From an uncultured Butyricicoccus sp. (GTDB taxonomy: Bacteria > Bacillota > Clostridia > Oscillospirales > Butyricicoccaceae), in the NCBI GenBank assembly GCA_934532985.1, contig CAKTAV010000003.1, forward strand, positions 62,001-126,000: a stretch of 64,000 nt of DNA, in the 5' to 3' direction. A model generated the notes under the pieces. That model was given only the letters and a program-made list of their open reading frames with translations, searched no databases and had not been told where the DNA came from. Positions 50,448 through 58,557 of this stretch are shown in pieces (within the stretch, counting starts at the first letter, position 1; each line of letters opens with the position of its first letter). The translations under genes were made by a program, and so were the position numbers.

Positions 50448-51323
50448 ATGCAGAACAATCGATATGAATTAAATAAACAGCTGGCACAGATGCTCAAGGG
50501 CGGCGTTATTATGGACGTCACGACGCCGGAACAGGCGAAGATTGCAGAGGACGCTGGCGCATGCGCCGTTATGGCGCTGGAGCGCATTCCGGCTGACATT
50601 CGTGCAGCGGGCGGTGTTTCCCGTATGAGCGATCCGGCAATGATTCGCGGCATTCAGGAAGCGGTTTCCATCCCGGTCATGGCGAAGTGCCGTATCGGTC
50701 ATTTTGTGGAAGCGCAGGTGCTGGAAGCGATTGAGATCGACTACATTGACGAGAGCGAAGTGCTGTCTCCGGCGGACGATGTGTATCACATTGACAAGAC
50801 GCAGTTTAAGGTACCGTTTGTCTGCGGTGCACGTGATCTGGGTGAGGCACTGCGCCGTATTGCCGAGGGCGCGAGCATGATCCGTACGAAGGGCGAGCCG
50901 GGCACGGGCGACGTGGTACAGGCAGTGCGCCACATGCGTGCGATGAATGCGGACATTCGCCGCGTACAGAATCTGCGCGAGGATGAGCTGTTCGAGGCGG
51001 CAAAGCAGCTTCGGGTTCCGGTCGAACTGCTGCGCTCGGTACACGAGAACGGACGTCTGCCGGTTGTCAACTTTGCGGCGGGCGGTGTTGCCACTCCGGC
51101 GGATGCCGCGCTGATGATGCAGCTGGGTGCCGAGGGCGTGTTTGTCGGTTCGGGTATCTTTAAGTCGGGAAATCCGGCACAGCGTGCGGCGGCGATTGTC
51201 AAGGCGGTGACCAACTACACGGACGCGAAAATGATCGCAGAGCTGTCGGCGAACCTTGGTGAGGCAATGGTTGGCATCAATGAGCAGGAGATTGCGCTGT
51301 TGATGGCGGAGCGAGGAAAATAA
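50448..51323 (+). CDS. pdxS: pyridoxal 5'-phosphate synthase subunit PdxS
   Basis: The 291-residue TIM-barrel enzyme builds pyridoxal phosphate from ribose 5-phosphate, glyceraldehyde 3-phosphate and ammonia supplied by PdxT. Highly conserved blocks are present: QMLKGGVIMDVTTPEQAKIA, VMALERIPADIRAAGGVSRM, VMAKCRIGHFVEAQVLEAIE, DYIDESEVLSPADDVYHIDK and VPFVCGARDLGEALRRI. Length is normal. AAAAGGAG precedes the ATG. It is co-transcribed with pdxT, which starts 1 bp after its stop. Confidence 0.98.
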   Translation: MQNNRYELNKQLAQMLKGGVIMDVTTPEQAKIAEDAGACAVMALERIPADIRAAGGVSRMSDPAMIRGIQEAVSIPVMAKCRIGHFVEAQVLEAIEIDYIDESEVLSPADDVYHIDKTQFKVPFVCGARDLGEALRRIAEGASMIRTKGEPGTGDVVQAVRHMRAMNADIRRVQNLREDELFEAAKQLRVPVELLRSVHENGRLPVVNFAAGGVATPADAALMMQLGAEGVFVGSGIFKSGNPAQRAAAIVKAVTNYTDAKMIAELSANLGEAMVGINEQEIALLMAERGK

Positions 51324-51324
51324 G

Positions 51325-51915
51325 ATGACGATTGCAATTCTTGCCGTACAGGGCGCGTTCGCCGAGCATGAGGCCGTGCTCGATCGGCTGGGGGCGGATT
51401 GGTTTGAAATTCGTCAGAAGAGCGATTTGGATTGTCCGTTTGACGGCCTGATTCTTCCGGGTGGAGAGAGTACGGTAATGACGCGGTTGATGCACGATTT
51501 GGACTTATATGAACCGCTGCGGGAGAGAATTGTACAGGGAATGCCGGTATTCGGCACCTGCGCGGGCTTAATCCTACTGGCAAAGGACGTAAAGGGCGGC
51601 GTGCCGTGCTTTGGCACGATGGACATCACGGTACAGCGCAATGCTTATGGACGACAGCTGGGCAGCTTTGCCACGGAACAGGAGGTTTTCGGCCTGGGCG
51701 TTCTGCCGATGACGTTTATCCGCGCGCCGTATATTGTTTCGGCAGGAGCGGAAGCAGAGGTTCTAGCAACGGTAGATGATAAGATTGTGGCGGCACGGCA
51801 GGGCAATCAGCTGGTGACGGCGTTTCATCCGGAGCTGGATTCCAATGATGCGATTCACGCGTGGTTTCTGTCGATGACGGAGGAGGCGTGCTATGGAATG
51901 CAGAACGCAGTATAG
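51325..51915 (+). CDS. pdxT: pyridoxal 5'-phosphate synthase glutaminase subunit PdxT
   Basis: The 196-residue class I glutaminase gives ammonia to PdxS. It shows ILAVQGAFAEHEAVLDRLGA, the oxyanion strand LILPGGESTVMTRLM, the nucleophile Cys79 in VFGTCAGLILLAKDV and the His-Glu pair in TAFHPELDSNDAIHAWFL. It overlaps the start of the following XRE regulator by 23 bp. Confidence 0.97.
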   Translation: MTIAILAVQGAFAEHEAVLDRLGADWFEIRQKSDLDCPFDGLILPGGESTVMTRLMHDLDLYEPLRERIVQGMPVFGTCAGLILLAKDVKGGVPCFGTMDITVQRNAYGRQLGSFATEQEVFGLGVLPMTFIRAPYIVSAGAEAEVLATVDDKIVAARQGNQLVTAFHPELDSNDAIHAWFLSMTEEACYGMQNAV

Positions 51916-52165
51916 GCAGGTGATTGGCGGCAATCTACAGCGGCTTCGGTGCCGCAGCGGATGGTCGCAGCAGGAACTGTGTCGTGAGCTGGAGCAATAT
52001 GCATATCCGATTAAGCGCAGTACATATGCCAAATATGAGACCGGCGAACTCAGCGCCGGAGCGGAAGTCCTTGCTCTGCTTCAGGAGCTGTATCACTGCC
52101 CGTTTGATGAATTTTTCAGCGGAATTGCGGTGCAGGAAGTGGGAGCACGAGAGACAACAGTTTGA
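51893..52165 (+). CDS. XRE-family helix-turn-helix protein overlapping pdxT
   Basis: The 90-residue protein is a single Cro/C1-type helix-turn-helix: IGGNLQRLRCRSGWSQQELC, YPIKRSTYAKYETGELSAGA, EVLALLQELYHCPFDEFFSG. The start overlaps the last 23 bp of pdxT, with GGAGGAGGCGTGCT as ribosome binding site inside pdxT, so it is translated from the pdxST message. It might regulate pdxST, although classical pdx regulators are MocR-type; its role is unknown. Confidence 0.83.
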   Translation: MECRTQYRQVIGGNLQRLRCRSGWSQQELCRELEQYAYPIKRSTYAKYETGELSAGAEVLALLQELYHCPFDEFFSGIAVQEVGARETTV

Positions 52166-52172
52166 ATAAGCG

Positions 52173-52208
52173 AAAAGAGCCTGCTGCACATTGCAGCAGG
52201 CTCTTTTT
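52173..52208. terminator. intrinsic terminator (CTGCTGCA-type stem) between convergent genes
   Basis: AAAAGAGCCTGCTGCA and TGCAGCAGGCTCTTTT form a perfect 16-bp stem with a 3-base loop; A- and T-runs make it bidirectional for pdxST-XRE and the kinase-like gene. Confidence 0.93.
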
Positions 52209-52239
52209 ACGGAATAAAGAGTGACATGTAGGAGTTGCG

Positions 52240-52824
52240 TTAGGTAGCATACGCCTGAATGGCGGCGTATAGAATGTCTACACAGGTATCGACGCCGAGG
52301 GTCGAGCTGCTGAGCAGAATATCATAGTCCGTACCGGTGCCCCACTTGCGGTCCGTGTAGAACTGATAGTAGGCGCGGCGGGTCTTGTCGGTCTTTTTAA
52401 CGGATGCTTTTGCCTCCGGATACGCCAGCGACTTGGTGTCCATGATGCGACGAATACGGAACTCCTTGTTGGCGTGGATAAAGACATTCAGTACATTCGG
52501 GCAGTCGCGCAGAACATAGTCGGCGCAGCGGCCGACGATAATACAGGGCGCTTCCTGCTCGGCGATTTCCAGAATAATATTCGACTGAATCTGGAATAGG
52601 CGATCCTGAAAGATCGGAAGTCCGACGGCATTGACATCCCAAATGCTTGGGATGTTCTCTTCGGCATCGGCGACGACATCATCCGAGATACCGCGCTGTT
52701 TTGCCGCCAGCGTGACCAGATCCTTGTCGTAGTATTTGATTCCAAGGCGCTCGGCGAGCTTCTGGGCAATTTCCTTGCCGCCGCTGCCGAATTCACGTCC
52801 GATTGTAACGATGTAGTTTTTCAT
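52240..52824 (-). CDS. cytidylate-kinase-like protein (Cytidylate_kin2 family)
   Basis: The 194-residue protein starts with the nucleotide-binding loop IVTIGREFGSGGKEIAQKLA, then ERLGIKYYDKDLVTLAA, followed by PCIIVGRCADYVLRDCPNVL, NVFIHANKEFRIRRIMD and DKTRRAYYQFYTDRKWGTGT. The P-loop is of the EFGSGGKE type, not the GPGGAGKST of true CMP kinase, so substrate and activity are uncertain. Such proteins are common in gut Clostridia. CCTTTGGCAAGGAGGC precedes the ATG. A hairpin (CTGCGGA/TCCGCAG, 52855-52871) lies in its leader. Confidence 0.85.
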   Translation of the reverse strand: MKNYIVTIGREFGSGGKEIAQKLAERLGIKYYDKDLVTLAAKQRGISDDVVADAEENIPSIWDVNAVGLPIFQDRLFQIQSNIILEIAEQEAPCIIVGRCADYVLRDCPNVLNVFIHANKEFRIRRIMDTKSLAYPEAKASVKKTDKTRRAYYQFYTDRKWGTGTDYDILLSSSTLGVDTCVDILYAAIQAYAT

Positions 52825-53166
52825 AACAAAGCCTCCTTGCCAAAGGGGCGACCACTGCGGAAAATCCGCAGGGTGACTGTGCCTGTTTTGGTGTGTAACT
52901 AAAGTATATCACAATTTTTGTGAAAAGGACAGGACTTTTTTGTGAAAAAGATGATAATATGGTGCATTGTGGAATGAAGCATAGAGTAAAGTATCATATA
53001 TACCAAAAATCGACAAGTATTTTTATGAATAATGTATAAAGAAAATTGGATAAATTGTGCATTATTACAGAAATGTAACAAAGATTACAAAATGGTAACA
53101 CAAGAGCGCCGGTTTGTGGTATACTAGGCACCGTGAAGCATGAATGATAAACAAGGAGGAACGCGA
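52825..53166. promoter_or_regulatory. divergent control region of the kinase-like and secreted-protein genes
   Basis: The gap holds a minus-strand TATACT box at 52903-52908 and a leader hairpin at 52855-52871 for the kinase-like gene. On the plus strand, TATACT (53120-53125) serves the secreted protein. Upstream of that box are the near-repeats TGTAACA (53075) and GGTAACA (53095) with TTACA between, possibly a regulator site. No further gene is visible. Confidence 0.5.
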
Positions 53167-54669
53167 GTGAAACAGAATTCGATGTGGAAACGCGGCTATG
53201 TGAGATATGCGGCATCGGCGATGCTGTGCGGTGCAATGCTGTGCAGCGGAGCGCTGGCGGTGGAGATAGAAGATACAGCGACCGAGGACATTTCGGTCAT
53301 GGAGACGATTCCGGCGACAGATGAGAGCGGCGTAACAATTGACACGAATCCGACCGAGCAGCAGGACAGCGAGCTGCTGCGGTTTGCCGATGGAAATTAC
53401 CAGCTGATCAGTGCGCTGGACGGTACAGTGTTGTCCACGAACGGACGAGGCGGCGCGGAAAATGCGTCCATTGTCTGCCGCGCGGATCAGTCGCTGACGC
53501 TGCAGACCTATGGCGTGAAGCAAGCGGCGGATGGAACACTGACGCTGATGAGCCGAACGGCAAGGGACAAGGTGCTGAGCAATACGGAAACCGGTTTGGT
53601 GCAGAGCAAGCAGGGAAGCGCGGAAAGCACGACGTTTGTCGCCGTGCCGGAGGAGGACGGAACGGTGACGATTCGTTTGGCGGCGGATGTGACGCAGGCA
53701 TTGACCAATCAGGATGGCGTGGCAGTGATGACGGCGTATACCGGCGAGAGTACACAGAAATGGACGCTGCGCAAGGACGAGCAGCTGCACGAAAAAACGG
53801 TCGAGTCCGGTGTGTACACGATTGACAACGTCAAGCGCGGCACGTCGATGATGGTATCCGGCGCGAGCAATACCAAGGGGCAGCCGATCACGATGGCGAG
53901 CAAGTCGATTTCCAAGGCGCAGAAGTTCTATGTGAACTATATCGGCGATGGCAAATACACGATCACCTCGTTCGGCGGCGACGGCAAAGCAGTTACTGTG
54001 GGCAGCGGCTTTGGCTCGAAACTCAAGCTGGGCAGTACAGTGCGGTATTATATCGACAAAAAGTGGGATGGTACGTATTCCATTCTGCGGGCGGGAAGCA
54101 GTTGTACCGCCGTGCGGGCGGGAACATCACAGGTGAAAACAGCGAGCTATTCCGGCTCGCTGACGGAGACGTGGACGTTTGACAGCAAGGTCACCGAGGA
54201 CGTCACTACGGCGACTAAGCGATTGCAGAACGTCATGAAAAAGCACCCGTCGGGAAAATATCTGGGCAGCGGTTACAGCTTTGCGGGCGGTTATCAGTGC
54301 ATGGGATTTGGACGAGAGGTATTCTACCGTGCGTTTGGAAAGGAAGCAAGATGGAATTATGATGGCAGTGCGAAGAGCAGCAGCTACGCCAAGCAGTACT
54401 CGGTAAAGGCGCGCAGCTCGTCCTACTCATCGCAGAGCATGAAAAACCTGATTGCCAAGGCAAAACCGGGCGACGTGCTGCAAATGAATGCACCAAAGAT
54501 CCACACGATGATTTTTGTATCCAGCGACAGTACGGGCTTTACGGTCTATGACGCCAACTGGGTGGGATCGAACAAGGTCAGTGTCCGTCATGTGGATTAC
54601 GGCGCGTGGAGCAGCCGAAACAGCCGCGGCATCAGCCTGCTGCATTCGACGAATTATCCGGCGAAGTAA
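53167..54669 (+). CDS. secreted ricin-repeat protein with C-terminal cysteine-peptidase-like (CHAP-like) domain
   Basis: The 500-residue protein has a signal peptide (about 1-33, AASAMLCGAMLCSGALAVEI). Two ricin-like beta-trefoil regions follow (about 60-205 and 210-345, each ending in QKWTLRK- or TETWTF-type motifs). The C-terminal domain (about 350-500) has a Cys-containing helix (SFAGGYQCMGFGREVFYRAF) and a His strand (GDVLQMNAPKIHTMIFVSSD, then TVYDANW), as in CHAP or NlpC-type amidases. It would bind carbohydrate and cut peptidoglycan or another substrate outside the cell. The start is GTG at 53167, after AAGGAGGAACGCGA. Identification of the C-terminal domain is by motif only. Confidence 0.75.
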   Translation: MKQNSMWKRGYVRYAASAMLCGAMLCSGALAVEIEDTATEDISVMETIPATDESGVTIDTNPTEQQDSELLRFADGNYQLISALDGTVLSTNGRGGAENASIVCRADQSLTLQTYGVKQAADGTLTLMSRTARDKVLSNTETGLVQSKQGSAESTTFVAVPEEDGTVTIRLAADVTQALTNQDGVAVMTAYTGESTQKWTLRKDEQLHEKTVESGVYTIDNVKRGTSMMVSGASNTKGQPITMASKSISKAQKFYVNYIGDGKYTITSFGGDGKAVTVGSGFGSKLKLGSTVRYYIDKKWDGTYSILRAGSSCTAVRAGTSQVKTASYSGSLTETWTFDSKVTEDVTTATKRLQNVMKKHPSGKYLGSGYSFAGGYQCMGFGREVFYRAFGKEARWNYDGSAKSSSYAKQYSVKARSSSYSSQSMKNLIAKAKPGDVLQMNAPKIHTMIFVSSDSTGFTVYDANWVGSNKVSVRHVDYGAWSSRNSRGISLLHSTNYPAK

Positions 54670-54679
54670 AACAAAAAGG

Positions 54680-54726
54680 AACACCGGCTGAGACAGAACG
54701 AAACGCTGCCTCAGCCGGTGTTTTTA
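54680..54726 (+). terminator. intrinsic terminator after the secreted protein
   Basis: AACACCGGCTGAG and CTCAGCCGGTGTT form a perfect 13-bp stem followed by TTTT. Confidence 0.92.
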
Positions 54727-54752
54727 TGTACGAATACAGGGGAAACAACACG

Positions 54753-54783
54753 AAAAAAGGACACACGATCGTGTGTCCTTTTC
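54753..54783 (-). terminator. intrinsic terminator of the rpsF-ssb-rpsR operon
   Basis: AAAAGGACACACGATCGTGT, then GTCCTTTT, is a perfect palindrome with loop GATC; on the minus strand six T residues follow. Confidence 0.92.
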
Positions 54784-54810
54784 GGTATCCTATTACAATA
54801 AAACAATAAC

Positions 54811-55062
54811 TTACTCTGCGGTGTAAGGGAGCAGAGCGATATGACGTGCACGCTTGATAGCCTCGGTCAGCTGACGCTGATGCTTTGCACAGGTGCCAGT
54901 CATGCGGCGCGGAAGAATCTTACCGCGCTCAGACATATATCTCTTGAGCTTTGCGATATCCTTATAATCAATGGAATCTACCTTATCAACACAGAAAGTG
55001 CAAACCTTTCTGCGGCGGCGTCCGCCACGATTCGGACGGTAGTCTCTTTTTTCTTCAGCCAT
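54811..55062 (-). CDS. rpsR: 30S ribosomal protein S18
   Basis: The 83-residue protein is full-length S18: RRRRKVCTFCVDKVDSIDYK, then DIAKLKRYMSERGKILPRRM, TGTCAKHQRQLTEAIKRARH. The CTFC pair marks it as the zinc-type (C+) form. It binds S6 on the 30S platform. It is last of the rpsF-ssb-rpsR operon, 24 bp after ssb. Confidence 0.98.
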   Translation of the reverse strand: MAEEKRDYRPNRGGRRRRKVCTFCVDKVDSIDYKDIAKLKRYMSERGKILPRRMTGTCAKHQRQLTEAIKRARHIALLPYTAE

Positions 55063-55086
55063 GGTCGTAACCTCCTTATCGGTAAT

Positions 55087-55566
55087 TTAGAACGGAACCT
55101 CGCCGTCGTCGTCGGAAATCTCACTGAAATCCGAACCGCCAGTCGGCAGATCAAAGTTCGGAGCAGAGTGCGGCGCGCTGTTCTGCTGCGGAGCAGAATA
55201 GCTGCCCTGGTATCCGTTGTCATAGCCGTTGCCCGCATCGCGGGAACGCTTGCTCTCGCCGAACTGTACTTCGTCGGCGACCACTTCGATCGACGTGCGA
55301 TTGCTGCCGTTTTTGTCCTGCCAGCGTCTGGACTGGATGCTTCCTACTACGACAATCATCTGCCCCTTGGTAAACCACTGAGAAACAAACTCAGCAGTGC
55401 GTCTCCATGCGACGATGTCGATGAAGTCGGTCTGACGTTCTGCGCCCTTGCCGCCATAGTTGCGGTCAACAGCGATCGAGAACGAGACAACCGGGGTGTT
55501 GTTCTGCGTGTAACGAAGCTCGGGATCACGGGTCAGGCGACCCATGAGAATTGCTTTATTCAGCAT
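55087..55566 (-). CDS. ssb: single-stranded DNA-binding protein
   Basis: The 159-residue protein has the OB-fold (MLNKAILMGRLTRDPELRYT, VSFSIAVDRNYGGKGAERQT, DFIDIVAWRRTAEFVSQWFT, KGQMIVVVGSIQSRRWQDKN). It ends in a disordered Gly/Gln/Ser/Asn tail and the acidic tip DDDGEVPF that recruits partner proteins. It protects single-stranded DNA in replication and repair. It lies between rpsF and rpsR, the standard order. Confidence 0.98.
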   Translation of the reverse strand: MLNKAILMGRLTRDPELRYTQNNTPVVSFSIAVDRNYGGKGAERQTDFIDIVAWRRTAEFVSQWFTKGQMIVVVGSIQSRRWQDKNGSNRTSIEVVADEVQFGESKRSRDAGNGYDNGYQGSYSAPQQNSAPHSAPNFDLPTGGSDFSEISDDDGEVPF

Positions 55567-55582
55567 ATTCGTTCACCAGTCC

Positions 55583-55876
55583 TTAGTCTCTGGAAACAAT
55601 GATGGAACGCATAATGCCGTCCGTGATCTTGAAGACACGGTCGAGCTCAGCCGGGAAAGACGGAGCAGACTCGAACTGGATGAGAGTGTAGTAGCCCTCA
55701 CGCAGATCGTTGATCTCATATGCCATTCTGCGCTTGCCCCAATCATCGACGGTCTCGATGGTACCGTTTGCCTCGATCAGAGACTTAAACTTTTCCACGA
55801 CAGATGCGACTGCCTCATCACCGATAGTCGGGTTAACAATAAATACGGTCTCGTACTTACCACTTACCTTTGCCAT
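55583..55876 (-). CDS. rpsF: 30S ribosomal protein S6
   Basis: The 97-residue protein is S6: GKYETVFIVNPTIGDEAVAS, NGTIETVDDWGKRRMAYEIN, DLREGYYTLIQFESAPSFPA, and the end DGIMRSIIVSRD. The ATG at 55876 is set by AGGAGGTGCTGAAA; longer forms begin in non-coding DNA. It is first of the operon. In other bacteria the S6:S18 pair represses this operon through a leader RNA; the leader here (55877-55960) was not matched to it. Confidence 0.97.
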   Translation of the reverse strand: MAKVSGKYETVFIVNPTIGDEAVASVVEKFKSLIEANGTIETVDDWGKRRMAYEINDLREGYYTLIQFESAPSFPAELDRVFKITDGIMRSIIVSRD

Positions 55877-56065
55877 TTTCAGCACCTCCTTTTGGACTTT
55901 GGCCCATGCCCTAACCATGAGCAAGGATACCTTGTTAGTATAACGGAATTTGTACAATTCGTCAAGCGCGAAATGGGAAAAAGGACCGGTGATTTGGTTG
56001 CGGTTTTTGGAGAAATGCGATAAAATAAAGGGAATCTTACAGAAAATAACGGAGGGGGAACTGCA

Positions 56066-56389
56066 ATGGCATCCAGTCAAACGTACTTGGAATTTGTCTT
56101 GGATTAATTGTCCGCGTTGGAGGACGTCCGCTATCGGGCGATGATGGGGGAATTTATTTTGTATTATCGCGGGAAGATCATCGGTGGGATTTATGACGAC
56201 CGCCTGCTGGTCAAGACGGTATCGGCGGCGCTGGCATGTATTAGAGAGCCGCACTATGCGCTGCCGTATGAGGGCGCGAAGCCCATGCTGATGGCGGAAA
56301 ATGTGGATGACCGAGAGGCTCTGTGCGCACTGATTCGGGCGATGGAGCCGGAGCTTCCAGTGCCGAAAAAGAGAAGAAAAAAGACATAA
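56066..56389 (+). pseudogene. TfoX/Sxy N-terminal-domain gene interrupted by one stop codon
   Basis: From the ATG at 56066 (seven bases after GGAGGGGG) the frame reads MASSQTYLEFVLD, a TAA at 56105-56107, then LSALEDVRYRAMMGEFILYY, RGKIIGGIYDDRLLVKTVSA up to PVPKKRRKKT at 56389. Family members have Gln at the stop position (a CAA-to-TAA change). The rest is intact and typical of the 105-residue TfoX-like proteins of gut Clostridia. Translation could restart at the TTG right after the stop and give a 93-residue product, so function may survive. TfoX-type domains are linked to competence control elsewhere; the role here is unknown. Confidence 0.85.
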
Positions 56390-56451
56390 AAGAAGCCCGC
56401 GGAACTGGCATATTCCGCGGACTTCGAATGTATAGAGAAAGGTGGGAAAGC

Positions 56452-58086
56452 TTAGATATTGTGAATCGGCTGATCCTCATCAACGTGAAGATCCAGACCC
56501 TTCACTTTGGTCTTCCGGTTTGCCTGCGGCGCTTCAATCACGTCGCTTTCCGGAACGGCTTCCATCAGGTGACTCTTGGACTTGAGCAGCGGACCGCCCA
56601 GCTTGAATACCATGATGCACAGCCACAGTGTCGGGATGGTCATGAGCAGACCGCCGAGATTGAGCAGGCCCTTGACAGCGTCTGTACCGCCGGAGACAAC
56701 CAACAGATAAGCGACGGCAGAAACCATGACGCCGATGACGATTTTGATCTTCTTCGGTGGCTCGGAGTCGATTTCCTGACCGTGTACGCAGAGGGTGGAC
56801 AGGGCAGAGGTGTTTGGATCCGCCAGCGTGATGAACGACAGGCAGACGGCAACAAGGAATACCAGCTGGACGACCTTGCCGCCCGGCATTGCGCCGAGAA
56901 CCTGATACAGCGCGGTCTGCATACCCAGCTCCTGTACCTTTGCCCAGACATCAACGGCACCGCTGGTCTGCATCTTCATAATCATACCGGCAAAGACTGC
57001 GGTAAAGAAGCAGCAGAACAGGGAAGGCACGAGGATCTCCACCAGCAGAAACTGGCGAACCGTGCGGCCCTTGCCCATGCGGGCGAGGAACATGCCGATA
57101 ACCGGCGCATAGATAAAGAACGAATTCCAGAAGGTAATCGTCCACTGGTTTGCCCACTGATCGGTCGGTGCCAGCGTGTTATTGTACAGAATTTTGCTCC
57201 AGAAGTTGTTGAGAATGTCGCCGAATGCCTCCGAACCGATCTTGCCGATGAACTGCGCGTCGCCGAATATGATGACATAAATCATCAGACCAAAGAAGCA
57301 GAACATGCAGGCAGTGGAAACATAGGTCAGACCCTTGTTGATACCGGTCAGGCAGGAAATGATGAAGAAGCAGGCGACGATGACCGTGATGACAAGATAC
57401 ATCGCCGGGCCCTGCGGCACACCAAAGACGGCGTTGATGCCGCCGCTGATCTGCATCAGACCGGCGCCCATGGAGTTGGACACGCCGCTGGCAACGGCGT
57501 AGCCGCATAGGATATGTAAGAGGGTTGTCAGCTTCGGCATTTCGCGTCCGAACGCCTCCTTGAGCAGCGGAGAGAACGAGAGCGACTTCTGATAGTTAAA
57601 GGTCAGCAGAGCGAACGCAACAGCCGGCAGGGAATAGATGAAGTACTGGACAAAGGACCAGTCAAACATCGCTTGGCTGACGGCGAAAATAGCCGCTTCG
57701 CGGGACTGCGCCGCGACACCGGCGGCAACTGGCGGCTCCATGAAGTGGTAGATTGGCTCGCCCATCGCCCAGAACAGCAGGCCGCAGCCGACGCCGCCGC
57801 AGATGGAGATCGAGAACCACTGCCACGTGGAGAAATCCGGCTTGGCATCCTTGCCGCCGATGACGATATCACCATACTTGAATACGACAAGGGCGATACC
57901 CAAAAAGATAATAATGACGGCCAAAAGGTTGATCCACCAACCAAAGTTGTCTCCGACGAGGTATATCATGTTGGACATCAGAGCACCGAACTGGTCGGTG
58001 AAACAGACGCCCGCGATGATTTCCACAAAAAGCAGAGCGGCCAGCACAAATAGGACTTCTTTGTAAAGAGTTCCCTTTTTGTTCAT
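56452..58086 (-). CDS. BCCT-family betaine/carnitine/choline transporter
   Basis: The 544-residue protein has 12 membrane helices and BCCT hallmarks: NFGWWINLLAVIIIFLGIAL, CGLLFWAMGEPIYHFMEPPV (the W-x-x-GEP-x-x-HF-x-x-PP motif), FNYQKSLSFSPLLKEAFG and FFIYAPVIGMFLARMGKGRT, then VRQFLLVEI. It takes up a quaternary ammonium compound, by Na+ symport or by substrate exchange. Gly-Met-Gly substrate-site details (SNSMGAGLMQISGGI) suggest the carnitine/choline group. The start at 58086 follows GAAAGGATG. No choline-degradation genes lie nearby. Confidence 0.93.
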   Translation of the reverse strand: MNKKGTLYKEVLFVLAALLFVEIIAGVCFTDQFGALMSNMIYLVGDNFGWWINLLAVIIIFLGIALVVFKYGDIVIGGKDAKPDFSTWQWFSISICGGVGCGLLFWAMGEPIYHFMEPPVAAGVAAQSREAAIFAVSQAMFDWSFVQYFIYSLPAVAFALLTFNYQKSLSFSPLLKEAFGREMPKLTTLLHILCGYAVASGVSNSMGAGLMQISGGINAVFGVPQGPAMYLVITVIVACFFIISCLTGINKGLTYVSTACMFCFFGLMIYVIIFGDAQFIGKIGSEAFGDILNNFWSKILYNNTLAPTDQWANQWTITFWNSFFIYAPVIGMFLARMGKGRTVRQFLLVEILVPSLFCCFFTAVFAGMIMKMQTSGAVDVWAKVQELGMQTALYQVLGAMPGGKVVQLVFLVAVCLSFITLADPNTSALSTLCVHGQEIDSEPPKKIKIVIGVMVSAVAYLLVVSGGTDAVKGLLNLGGLLMTIPTLWLCIMVFKLGGPLLKSKSHLMEAVPESDVIEAPQANRKTKVKGLDLHVDEDQPIHNI

Positions 58087-58501
58087 GGTTAACATCCTTT
58101 CTTTTCTCATGTGTTGTGTTGCAAATATATGTTTTCTAAATGAAACATTGAAACATAAGATCAATTGATATAATATCGCGTTTTTTGCGATAATCACTGT
58201 GCAGAAAATCAGGTGTTATTGGCAAACAAACGGTGTTACTATTTGCGCAAATTTTTTGCGTATTTTGCAGCAAAATTCGTTTTGCAGTGCAAAAATATTC
58301 AATAATTGCACGTTAATTCGGATGAATGGCACAAAATAAATACAGAGATTTCATCAAAGATAGATAGATTGATGGATAAGGAAGGTACAAATGGGGTGCA
58401 AGGAAACTGCAAGAAACACAGCGGGAAATAATAAACATATGTGCAACAATGTGGGGGCAAGAAAGAAGGGAGGGCAGGAAAAAAAGAAAAAAGGAAATCG
58501 T
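58087..58501. promoter_or_regulatory. AT-rich upstream region of the BCCT gene with TTTTGC half-sites
   Basis: No gene is visible in this gap. It contains a cluster of TTTTGC/GCAAAA half-sites: 58263-58268, 58270-58275 with 58280-58285 (inverted around TTCG), and 58289-58294. A regulator binding there could control BCCT transport. No clear sigma-A promoter was found by eye. Confidence 0.4.
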
Positions 58502-58538
58502 AAAACCGCTCTCACCGGAAGGAACCGGTGAGAGCGGT
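58502..58538 (-). terminator. intrinsic terminator of the SLOG-family gene
   Basis: ACCGCTCTCACCGG and CCGGTGAGAGCGGT form a perfect 14-bp stem with a 6-base loop; on the minus strand TTTTAC follows. Confidence 0.85.
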
Positions 58539-58557
58539 CGGGAAAAATGGTGTGAAA

